This document shows, piece by piece, positions 1-6,013 of a DNA stretch of 6,200 nucleotides. Origin of the DNA: Leptospirillum sp. Lineage in GTDB: Bacteria; Nitrospirota; Leptospirillia; Leptospirillales; Leptospirillaceae. Each line of letters begins with the position of its first letter. Position 1 is the first letter of the stretch. The DNA lies in assembly GCA_027346125.1 (NCBI GenBank), contig DAIEST010000280.1, forward strand, positions 1-6,200. Direction: 5' to 3'. The position numbers and the translations under genes are program-made. The notes under the pieces were generated by a model. It did no database searches and was not told the DNA's origin. It worked only from the letters and a program-made list of their open reading frames with translations.

Positions 1-283
1 CTGGAGCGGGTCCTGGGAGCGGATCGATGCCGCGACCGTCATCGCCTTCTTCGACCGGGTGGCCGATTCGATCCGGAAAAAGACGGTGGTGATTCTGGAC
101 AACGCCCGGATTCACCATGCCCTGGACGTCCGGGCCAAACAGCCCCAATGGGCCGAAAAGGGCCTGAAGTTTTTCTTCCTGCCGCCCTACAGTCCGGAGT
201 TGAACCGGATCGAGATCGTGTGGAAAAAGGCCAAGCATTTCTGGCTTCCTTACCGGGACTTCCGGACCCGCCTCTGGCGATAG
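1..283 (+). pseudogene. IS630-family transposase, 3' part, truncated C-terminus
   Basis: The frame is open from base 2, so the gene begins outside the window; a GTG at 59 is internal. The translation shows the second and third parts of the DDE catalytic core of IS630/Tc1-mariner transposases: the strand with the second Asp (VVILDNARIHHA, about 90-125) and the block with the catalytic Glu (LPPYSPELNRIEIVWKKAK, about 178-235). The motif order and the W-x-x-A-K-x-F-W tail are typical of the family. Family members normally continue for roughly 30 more residues after this block. Here the protein stops at TAG 281-283 after about 10 unrelated-looking residues (FRTRLWR). The last bases overlap the end of an oppositely oriented transposase remnant, so the true C-terminus was probably lost at a junction near 255-275. 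Family assignment is firm. Whether the upstream part is intact cannot be seen, and the copy is most likely inactive. Confidence 0.85.
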
Positions 284-666
284 CGGGACCGCTTCCTTTC
301 TTTCTGCCAGAGCCCCTTCCCGATCAACCACCGTCGAAGCGTTTCGTGATCGACGGCCAGTCCTTCCTCTCTCAGTTTCTCGCTCGCCAGCGTCGGACCA
401 AAGCCGGTATATCGCTCTTCATACCGTGCGATCACCGATCGCTCAAAGGACGGGTCTTTCTTGCGGTTGGAACTCTTCCCCCGGTTCCGGTGCACCAGTC
501 CCGCATCGTGTTCCGCACAGTATCGACAGAGAATCCGTCCCACCTGTCGTTCGCTCACACTCAGCCTCCCAGATGCCTCTTTCTGGGTCATCCGTCCCTT
601 TTCCAGTTCTTCCATCACCACTTTCCGTTCCCGTTCCTTCGCGCTCATCAGCAAATTTCCTTTCAT
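250..666 (-). pseudogene. ISNCY (IS1202-like) transposase, N-terminal fragment
   Basis: A 138-residue frame on the minus strand. Residues about 7-50 form a helix-turn-helix (KGRMTQKEASGRLSVSERQVGRIL, broken here as KGRMTQKEASG then RLSVSERQVGRIL), followed by GLVHRNRGKSSNRK, then ERYTGFGPTLASEKLREEGL and HETLRRWLIGKGLW. This succession is characteristic of the N-terminal half of ISNCY/IS1202-type transposases. In full proteins (about 400 residues or more) a basic linker leads into an rve-type DDE domain; here the frame ends at TAA 252-250 just after the linker, so the whole catalytic domain is missing. A strong Shine-Dalgarno (AAGGAGG, about 671-677 on the minus strand) precedes ATG 666-664. 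A second Met (MSAKER) seven codons in is an alternative start. The 3' end meets the IS630 remnant tail-to-tail. It probably has no transposase activity. A DNA-binding fragment could in principle still be made. Confidence 0.8.
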
Positions 667-677
667 TCATCCTCCTT
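664..677 (-). promoter_or_regulatory. Shine-Dalgarno and start of ISNCY transposase fragment
   Basis: Read on the minus strand, AAGGAGG is followed after four bases by ATG (666-664). This is a near-perfect anti-SD match and supports this start, although the spacing is a little short. The translation signal is intact even though the gene's 3' two thirds are lost. Confidence 0.5.
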
Positions 678-698
678 CTTCCTCATACCCAGAAGAAT

Positions 699-735
699 GG
701 ACGAACAAATCGGACATTTCTAACGAGTTATCTAC
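699..735. repeat. Candidate terminal region of the ISNCY element
   Basis: Upstream of the minus-strand transposase start lies GGACGAACAAATCGGACATT (699-718), followed by TAACGAGTTA (721-730), which is an inverted repeat TAAC-GA-GTTA. Sequences of this style, with a CGGACATTT core, are common at the outer ends of such elements. Base composition turns more AT-rich just beyond it, consistent with the element boundary falling near 715-735. The opposite end is missing, so no inverted-repeat partner or target duplication can be shown. Confidence 0.3.
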
Positions 736-1146
736 CCAACATTATCATGAGTCATGACAACTTCATCAATTTATTCTTGTTCAGAAGTACCTGGGCAGAT
801 ACACTCAAATGGCAACTACTCAACTCCTTAAGTTGAAAATTCATTCATTTCTGTAAGGTTCCTTCGACATTCAAGATCCTGAGGATCATATTGGCTCCAA
901 ATGGACCCGCCCGTTGCACAAGAAGATATTTCCCTTCCGAGAACGATCGATGCAGACATACATATGACCTCTGTGTGGGAATCGGGAGAAAACCCCTTGA
1001 ATGAATGTTTGAACCATTGTAAAAGTTTGTGCGGAAATGATCTTTTCCCCCTTTTACGGGAGGGAAGCCTTTCCCTATTCAGACTCAGGTTAGCGACCAG
1101 CCGAACCAGTACAGTTTCAGCATTTGTGGGTCCGGGTCGTCACCGC

Positions 1147-1172
1147 CGGGAGAGGAGGACTCGCACCTCCCG
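1147..1172. repeat. GC-rich inverted repeat with two exclusive pairings
   Basis: CGGGAG (1147-1152) is the exact complement of CTCCCG (1167-1172), giving a 6-bp stem. GGAGG (1154-1158) is the complement of CCTCC (1166-1170), giving a 5-bp stem with a 7-base loop. The two share the same 3' arm and cannot form together. No T-run follows. Read on the minus strand, the 5+7+5 arm resembles a tRNA T-arm, but no complete tRNA can be folded. Function unknown. Confidence 0.4.
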
Positions 1173-1349
1173 AGAAAATGGCTCCAAGCAAAGATCGGCC
1201 CGGAGAGACAGGTTCTCCCCCCTTCCGACGAACCTCCTTCGTTTCCGTTCCTGGAACCGCTTTCGGGCACTCCTTTCTGAATTATTGTTGACATTAATGC
1301 TGAAAACCGGACATGGGTTTGGCAAAAAGACGCCGCAACTCATGGGAAT

Positions 1350-1372
1350 CTCCCGAAAACCCGGGAGTTTTC
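1350..1372 (+). promoter_or_regulatory. Two overlapping hairpins upstream of the nitrate reductase gene
   Basis: CTCCCG (1350-1355) pairs with CGGGAG (1362-1367) around the hexaloop AAAACC. It is followed by TTTTC, which gives a short terminator-like shape. An alternative stem pairs GAAAAC (1355-1360) with GTTTTC (1367-1372). The two are mutually exclusive. Such nesting suits an attenuator or antiterminator, or a dyad operator. Neither can be chosen from sequence alone. Confidence 0.35.
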
Positions 1373-1385
1373 TGAAAAACCGGAA

Positions 1386-1401
1386 AGGCATGGGATTTGC
1401 T
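1386..1401 (+). promoter_or_regulatory. Sigma-54-like (-24/-12) promoter element
   Basis: The sequence AGGCATGGGATTTGCT has the invariant GG (1387-1388) and GC (1399-1400) exactly 10 bases apart. It matches the consensus TGGCACG-N4-TTGCW at all specified positions but two. Transcription would start near 1411-1413, leaving a leader of about 170 bases before the ATG at 1584. Nitrogen-assimilation operons are often controlled by sigma-54 with NtrC-type activators, so the placement makes sense. No activator site is evident, and a single match of this length can arise by chance. Confidence 0.45.
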
Positions 1402-1437
1402 GATTTGACAACCATGTGACCCGGCATACGGCCCAAT

Positions 1438-1464
1438 GTCCTTTCAAAAAAGGACCCTTCTTTT
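1438..1464 (+). terminator. Terminator-like hairpin in the nitrate reductase leader
   Basis: GTCCTTT (1438-1444) and AAAGGAC (1449-1455) form a perfect 7-bp stem with a CAAA loop, followed by CCTTCTTTT (1456-1464). The stem is only moderately GC-rich and the T-run is interrupted, so it would be a weak intrinsic terminator. It lies between the sigma-54-like element and the coding start, where a transcriptional attenuator would sit. Confidence 0.35.
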
Positions 1465-1583
1465 CAAATCATGACGAGGAACAACGGAAAGCAGGCGAAA
1501 ATGACGGATCCTTCCCTTCCGGAACATCTTTCAAACCGCTCGCATCATGGCGGAAACCGTCCCGCCGGGGCATTCCGGTCGCC

Positions 1584-3719
1584 ATGGCCTCCCCTGCCCC
1601 TCCTGAACCCGGGATCCGGCCCCCGGCGATCCGGTTCAGCCAGAACAGGATCATCGTCTTGAACACAAAATGCGCCTATTGCGGTGTCGGATGCGGGATC
1701 GAGGTCGAGTCCGAAAAGCTTCGGGGGCAGAAGACCCACCCGACCAACTCCGGAGAACTCTGCATGAAGGGCGCCACACTTCTCGAAACCCGGAAGATGG
1801 ACCACCGTCTTCTGAGACCCCTCTACCGGAAACAGCTCTCCGACGATTTCCAGGAAATCGGATGGGACCGCGCGATCGATCTCCTCGTCTCCACGATCGC
1901 CTCCACGCCCCCAGACCGCCAGGCCTACTATCTTTCCGGCCAGTTGCTGACCGAAGACTATTACGTGGCCAACAAGTTCGTGAAGGGATTTGTGGGAACC
2001 AACAATGTCGACACGAATTCCCGAACATGCATGTCTTCCGCGGTGATGGCCTACAAAAAGTCGCTGGGAGCCGATTACGTTCCCGTCACCATGGAAGACG
2101 TCTACCATGCGGACCTGCTCTTCATCATCGGAGGCAATCCCGCCGAAGCCCATCCCATCCTTTTCAACCACATCAAGAAAGCCAGGAAAGACGGCCTGAA
2201 GATCGTGGTGGCCGATCCCCGGCGGACCATGACGGCCAGCCATGCGGACCTGTTCCTCCAGCTTCAGGTCGGCTCCGACATCGACCTTCTGAACGCCCTT
2301 TCGAACGCACTGATCCGGAACGGACGGATCGACTCCGCCTTCATCGAAGAGCATACGAACGGCTACGAAGCCTTCAGGGAACGGATCATGGAGGTCGATC
2401 TGTCCCGATCGATCGGGGAAGCCGGCATTTCCGAACAGGACTTTTCGGAACTTGTCCGGCTGTTCCGGGAATCGGAGAACATCGTCTCCATGTGGACGAT
2501 GGGGTTGAACCAAAGCGCGCAGGGCGTGGACAAGATCCTGTCCCTGATCAATATCCACCTGATCACGGGCACGATCGGAAAACCGGGGAACGGCCCGTTT
2601 TCCCTGACCGGACAACCGAACGCGATGGGCGGCCGGGAGGTCGGTGGAATGGCGACCATGGTTGCCGTGCATCTCGACTTCGATCCGGAGTCGGTCCGGA
2701 AAGTGTCGGAGTTCTGGGGGACCGACCGGATCCGGAACAGAAAGGGTCTGACCGCCCTCGAAATGTTCGATGCGGCCGAGCGGGACGAGATCGATCTCAT
2801 GATGGTCCTGAACACGGATCCGGTCTACCATCTTCCCAACCGCTCCCGGATCGAAAAGGCGATCGGGAAGATTTCTCTCGTGGTGGATGTCAACGCCTAC
2901 CGGTACAGCCAGACCGCCTCCCACGCCCACATGCTCCTGCCCGCAGCCCCATGGGGGGAGAAAGAAGGCGTCCAGACGAACATGGACCGCATCATCACCA
3001 AAGTGGACAGACTGTTTCCCGCCATGGGAGAGGCCCGGCAGGAATGGGAAATCTTCCGCCTTCTTGCGGAAAAGCTCGGATGGAACGGCTTCGGCTATTC
3101 CAGGAGCGAGGAGATCTTCGACGAATACAAGCAGATGACCCGCCTGAGCCCAGACGGGCATCTGGACATTTCCGGCCTGAGCTACGAAGAGCTGGAGAAG
3201 GGTCCCGTCCGCTGGGGAGAGAATCTTCTCGAAAACGGAACCTTCTTCACGAAAGACCGGAAAGCCAACATCCTGTTCACGGAAAACCGGCACCTCTCGG
3301 AAGCGAGATCCGGAGAGTTTCCGTTCATCCTGATCACGGGGAGGACAAGAGACCTCTGGCACAGCGGAATGATCACCTCAAGGATCGAACGGCTCCGGAA
3401 GTTCAAGCAGGAGTCTTTTGTCGAACTGAACCCCGACGACGCGGCGCTGTTCGGAATCGGGGAAGGAGACCCCGTGGCCGTTTCGACGAAACGGGGAGAG
3501 ATCGTCGTTCCGGCATCGATCAGCCCGGACATCAGGAAAGGCGTCCTCTTCATCCCCGTCACCGATACCCGCATCAACTACCTGACCAACGACCTTCTGG
3601 ACCCCCATTCCCTGCAGCCGGACTACAACCACAACGCAGCCCGGATCCGGCGCGCGCCCCACTGCGCGGGAGAGTCCGGGATCGGGCAACCTCTTTCGAA
3701 AGGCTCAGTCTCCAGATGA
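1584..3719 (+). CDS. nasA: NasA/NarB-type assimilatory nitrate reductase, catalytic subunit
   Basis: Cytoplasmic Mo-bis-MGD enzyme predicted to reduce nitrate to nitrite for nitrogen assimilation. Counting from ATG 1584 (711 residues, close to the roughly 700-730 usual for NasC/NarB), the [4Fe-4S] cysteines are C30, C33, C37 and C60 in CAYCGVGC and GELCMKG; K62 is the conserved electron-relay Lys. The Mo ligand is C149 in VDTNSRTCMSSAV, a nitrate-reductase signature that replaces the CHSP or Sec motif of formate dehydrogenases. GQPNAMGGREVGG (343-355) and LLPAAPWGEKEGVQTN are further family blocks. The molybdopterin-dinucleotide domain begins near residue 580 (ILITGRTRDLWHSG). The C-terminal [2Fe-2S] domain of some NasA proteins is absent, as in NarB. 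The frame is open from GTG 1416, but that stretch looks non-coding. The only other in-frame start, TTG 1659 (AGGA eight bases upstream), gives 686 residues and is plausible. The stop overlaps the next start. Confidence 0.85.
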   Translation: MASPAPPEPGIRPPAIRFSQNRIIVLNTKCAYCGVGCGIEVESEKLRGQKTHPTNSGELCMKGATLLETRKMDHRLLRPLYRKQLSDDFQEIGWDRAIDLLVSTIASTPPDRQAYYLSGQLLTEDYYVANKFVKGFVGTNNVDTNSRTCMSSAVMAYKKSLGADYVPVTMEDVYHADLLFIIGGNPAEAHPILFNHIKKARKDGLKIVVADPRRTMTASHADLFLQLQVGSDIDLLNALSNALIRNGRIDSAFIEEHTNGYEAFRERIMEVDLSRSIGEAGISEQDFSELVRLFRESENIVSMWTMGLNQSAQGVDKILSLINIHLITGTIGKPGNGPFSLTGQPNAMGGREVGGMATMVAVHLDFDPESVRKVSEFWGTDRIRNRKGLTALEMFDAAERDEIDLMMVLNTDPVYHLPNRSRIEKAIGKISLVVDVNAYRYSQTASHAHMLLPAAPWGEKEGVQTNMDRIITKVDRLFPAMGEARQEWEIFRLLAEKLGWNGFGYSRSEEIFDEYKQMTRLSPDGHLDISGLSYEELEKGPVRWGENLLENGTFFTKDRKANILFTENRHLSEARSGEFPFILITGRTRDLWHSGMITSRIERLRKFKQESFVELNPDDAALFGIGEGDPVAVSTKRGEIVVPASISPDIRKGVLFIPVTDTRINYLTNDLLDPHSLQPDYNHNAARIRRAPHCAGESGIGQPLSKGSVSR

Positions 3720-5854
3720 TCAATATCTCCGCGAAAGCCCTTTCCCTTCGTTCCGCCACCGCCAAGGCGAGAGTCCACCTGTCGACAGGAACCATCGACC
3801 TCATCCGCCAGGGCAGGATCCCCAAAGGAAATCCCCTCGAAATCGCAAAGGTCGCTGCGGTCATGGCCGCGAAAAACACGTCGCAGATCATTCCGTACTG
3901 CCACCCCATCCCCGTGGAAGGAGTGGACGTCTCGTTCGAACTGTCCGAGAACCATATCGACCTGTCCGTCGGCGTCGTTTCCGTCTATAAAACGGGAGTC
4001 GAGGTCGAAGCCATGACCGCGGCTTCGGTTTGCGCCCTGACCCTCTACGACATGCTCAAGATGGTGGACGATTCCCTGTCGATCGGCTCCATTTCTCTGG
4101 TCGAAAAAAAGGGAGGAAAATCCGACTTCCAGGATCCGATCGCTCCGTCGCTCTCCGCCGCTGTCGTGGTCTGTTCCGACTCCGTCCACAAGGGGACCAA
4201 ACAGGACAGGACAGGAAAACTCATCCAGGAAAAGCTTCTGTCGCTCGGGGTCAACCCTCCCCTCTACACGGTGATCCCGGACGACGAAAAGACGATCGAA
4301 TCTGTTCTTCTGGACCTCTGCGACCAAAAGCATGTCCGTCTCGTCCTGACCACGGGGGGGACAGGATTCAGCCCCAGGGATGTCACCCCCGAGGCGACCC
4401 TGAAGATCATCGAACGGGAGGCCCCGGGAATTTCCGAGATGCTCCGGGCCTACGGGCAGGAACGGACGCCCTATTCCATGCTTTCCAGGGGAGTCGCCGG
4501 AATCCGGGGCCAGACGATCGTCGTCAACCTTCCCGGGTCCACCGGAGGCGTGAAGGATGCCCTTTCCAGCCTCTTTCCCTCCGTCCTTCACGCCTTCGAC
4601 ATCCTGGTATACCAGCCGCACGAAGACATAGAAACGGCCGGATGCCCCCCGATGATCTCTTTTGAAGAAGCGCTCGAAAAGATTCTCGCCGCCATGACAC
4701 CTTTTCCGGTCGTCGAGATTCCGTTCGAGCAGTCCCCGGGACTCTTCCTGGGAGAAGACCTGGTCGCTCCGGAGGCGATCCCTTTCGCAGACATCTCGGC
4801 CGTGGACGGGTATGCGGTCAGACTCTCCGGAGAATCCGGACAGGAGAATACGCCCGGCGCGTTCAGGGTCGTGGGGACGGTCAGGGCCGGGGAGAATCCC
4901 GAATGGAGCCTGAACCCGGGGGAGGCCGCGCGCATTTTCACCGGCGCCCTGTTGCCCGGATCGAGCGATGCGGTCGTCATGCAGGAAGACATCCGGATCG
5001 AAGGGGATCGGCTCTTCACGGAAGACCCGATCCGTCCGGGGGACAATATCCGGTTCGCCGGAGAAGACCTCAAGGCTGGCGAAAAAGCCTTGTCCGCGGG
5101 AACCCGGATCTCTCCTCCGGTGGTCGGCTTGATGGCTTCCATGGGGAAAACCCGGATCCGCGCGCGACGCCCCCCGGAAATCGCCATCCTGGCGACGGGG
5201 AACGAACTCGTGGATCCCCGGGACCCGATCCGCAGGGGAACGCTCAGGGATTCGAACACGGCTTCCCTCAAAGCCTGCCTGAGCCTCATGGGTATCCCGG
5301 CTTCCAGCTCCCGGGTTCCCGATGACAGGGACAGGATGCAGGAAGCCCTCGCGTCCGACCTGGAACACCATGACATCCTCTTCGTAAGCGGGGGGGTCTC
5401 TGTCGGGGACTACGACTACTCGAGGGAAGTCCTGGCGGAACTCGGCGTCCGGGAGGTGTTCTGGAAAATCCGGATGAAACCGGGAAAGCCGGTCTATCTG
5501 GGGGTGAGAGGCAAGACGGTCGTCTTCGGGATCCCCGGAAATCCCGTCTCGAGCCTTGTCGTATTCCAGACCCTGATCCGGCCTGCGCTGATCCATGCGA
5601 TGGGCGGGGAGGCACGCCCCCTTCTCCTCGAGGCCGTTTCCGAAACCGTCCTCCGGAAGAAACCGGGCAGGACGGAGTTCGTCCGGGCGATCGCCGCAAC
5701 CCGGGATCATCGCCTGACCGTCGCTCCGGTCGGAGCCCAGGACTCGCACATCATGAGCGGGCTCGCACAGGCAAACTGCCTGATTCGTCTGGAGGAAGAC
5801 CGCGGAACAGTCCAGCCCCGGGAGAAGGTCTCCATCGAACTGCTGTCGTGGTGA
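3716..5854 (+). CDS. Trifunctional MoaC-MoaB/MogA-MoeA molybdenum cofactor protein
   Basis: One uninterrupted 712-residue frame with three cofactor-synthesis domains. MoaC (about 1-138; cyclic pyranopterin phosphate synthase) keeps YCHP (61-64), GVEVEA (E96, E98), YDMLK (111-115) and GGKS (133-136). Its start, ISAKALSLRSATAKA, lacks the first residues of stand-alone MoaC, as in known MoaC/MoaB bifunctional proteins. MoaB/MogA (about 146-305; molybdopterin adenylyltransferase) has TTGGTG (212-217) and NLPGSTGG (271-278). MoeA (about 313-712; molybdate insertion) has VDGYAV (363-368), MKPGKP (587-592), SGGVSVGDYD (558-567) and IPGNPVSS (606-613), with complete C-terminal domain IV. No stop separates the parts. 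The ATG at 4652 that could start MoeA alone has no good Shine-Dalgarno. The start ATG 3716 overlaps the nitrate reductase stop as ATGA, implying translational coupling. The domain calls are firm. That the product stays uncleaved is inferred. Confidence 0.93.
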   Translation: MINISAKALSLRSATAKARVHLSTGTIDLIRQGRIPKGNPLEIAKVAAVMAAKNTSQIIPYCHPIPVEGVDVSFELSENHIDLSVGVVSVYKTGVEVEAMTAASVCALTLYDMLKMVDDSLSIGSISLVEKKGGKSDFQDPIAPSLSAAVVVCSDSVHKGTKQDRTGKLIQEKLLSLGVNPPLYTVIPDDEKTIESVLLDLCDQKHVRLVLTTGGTGFSPRDVTPEATLKIIEREAPGISEMLRAYGQERTPYSMLSRGVAGIRGQTIVVNLPGSTGGVKDALSSLFPSVLHAFDILVYQPHEDIETAGCPPMISFEEALEKILAAMTPFPVVEIPFEQSPGLFLGEDLVAPEAIPFADISAVDGYAVRLSGESGQENTPGAFRVVGTVRAGENPEWSLNPGEAARIFTGALLPGSSDAVVMQEDIRIEGDRLFTEDPIRPGDNIRFAGEDLKAGEKALSAGTRISPPVVGLMASMGKTRIRARRPPEIAILATGNELVDPRDPIRRGTLRDSNTASLKACLSLMGIPASSSRVPDDRDRMQEALASDLEHHDILFVSGGVSVGDYDYSREVLAELGVREVFWKIRMKPGKPVYLGVRGKTVVFGIPGNPVSSLVVFQTLIRPALIHAMGGEARPLLLEAVSETVLRKKPGRTEFVRAIAATRDHRLTVAPVGAQDSHIMSGLAQANCLIRLEEDRGTVQPREKVSIELLSW

Positions 5855-6010
5855 GACCGCACGGAACCGTCCGGACGCGAGGGGTGGAGGAGCGCAGGAC
5901 CGTTCGGGTACAATGGGGTCTTCCGGAAACGGGAACAGCTCCTCCCGGCTTGCCCGTCCAGGAGTCCCCGGGGGAGCGCACACGAAGCACACTACCCCAG
6001 GAGAATCCCC
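5855..6010. other. Intergenic gap between the cofactor fusion and the CoA-binding gene
   Basis: Holds no gene. A CGGGA/TCCCG dyad (5930-5947, 8-base loop) is not followed by a T-run, so no intrinsic terminator is evident. TACAAT at 5909-5914 resembles a -10 box, but no good -35 sits 16-18 bases upstream. The gap length suggests the next gene may have its own promoter. Confidence 0.4.
5909..5914 (+). promoter_or_regulatory. Possible -10 box before the CoA-binding gene
   Basis: TACAAT differs from TATAAT at one base and lies about 97 bases before ATG 6011. The -35 region (about 5885-5891, TGGAGG) matches TTGACA poorly. This is a weak candidate only. Confidence 0.2.
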
Positions 6011-6013
6011 ATG
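5999..6013 (+). promoter_or_regulatory. Ribosome-binding site of the CoA-binding gene
   Basis: AGGAG (5999-6003) lies 7 bases before ATG 6011-6013, which is near-ideal spacing and fixes the start of the gene that leaves the window. Confidence 0.6.

Larger units (their letters stand above)
667..1583. other. Gene-free stretch between IS debris and the nitrate reductase operon
   Basis: About 900 bases without a convincing gene. Bases 720-900 are AT-richer, with short dyads: TCATGA-G-TCATGA (745-757), CAACT...AGTTG (821-835) and GATCCT-G-AGGATC (875-887). From 1040 onward there are several potential hairpins: AGGGAA-GCCT-TTCCCT (1061-1076), CGGGAG...CTCCCG (1147-1172), and the leader structures listed separately. 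A 172-codon open frame on the plus strand starts at 901. It has no recognisable domain, low-complexity Arg/Ser-rich sequence and no ribosome-binding site, so it is not called. The stretch is best read as a degenerate spacer plus the regulatory region of the downstream operon. Confidence 0.55.

Noticed and set aside
1140..1222. tRNA on the minus strand (T-arm GGAGG-loop-CCTCC followed by TCTCCCG)
   Set aside because: The T-loop has TGC in place of the near-invariant TTC, and no D-arm or anticodon arm folds. The acceptor has a mismatched first pair and no CCA follows.
1288..1316. Sigma-70 promoter with TTGACA at 1288-1293
   Set aside because: No sequence 15-19 bases downstream resembles TATAAT. 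The second TTGACA (1405-1410) also lacks a -10 partner.
901..1419. 172-codon plus-strand open frame in the spacer
   Set aside because: No ribosome-binding site, no domain, shadow-like Arg/Ser composition, and it crosses the hairpins and the promoter candidate.
1040..1583. Molybdenum-cofactor riboswitch upstream of the operon
   Set aside because: Expected from context, but I could not recognise the conserved Moco RNA core. A covariance-model search (Rfam Moco_RNA_motif) would decide it.
1545..3362. Long minus-strand open frame (605 codons) opposite nasA
   Set aside because: It mirrors the codon bias of the real gene on the other strand and shows no recognisable domain.
1670..3715. The moaC frame stays open far upstream, through the reductase gene
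   Set aside because: The translation there is Arg/Pro-rich shadow sequence without domains. MoaC homology begins right after ATG 3716, so the open frame reflects GC-rich codon bias.
1584..3719. Formate dehydrogenase alpha subunit
   Set aside because: The region around the Mo ligand (NSRTCMSSAV) and GQPNAMGGREVGG match assimilatory nitrate reductases. Formate dehydrogenases have a Cys/Sec-His motif such as CHSP there. No in-frame TGA for selenocysteine is present.
4652..5854. moeA as a separate gene starting at ATG 4652
   Set aside because: No stop codon lies between it and the MogA domain, and no Shine-Dalgarno precedes it. Internal initiation cannot be excluded, but the simplest reading is a fusion.
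3623..5992. Long minus-strand open frame (789 codons) opposite the cofactor fusion
   Set aside because: Same reason: an antisense shadow in GC-rich sequence, with low-complexity Asp/Arg/Gly-rich composition and no family motif.
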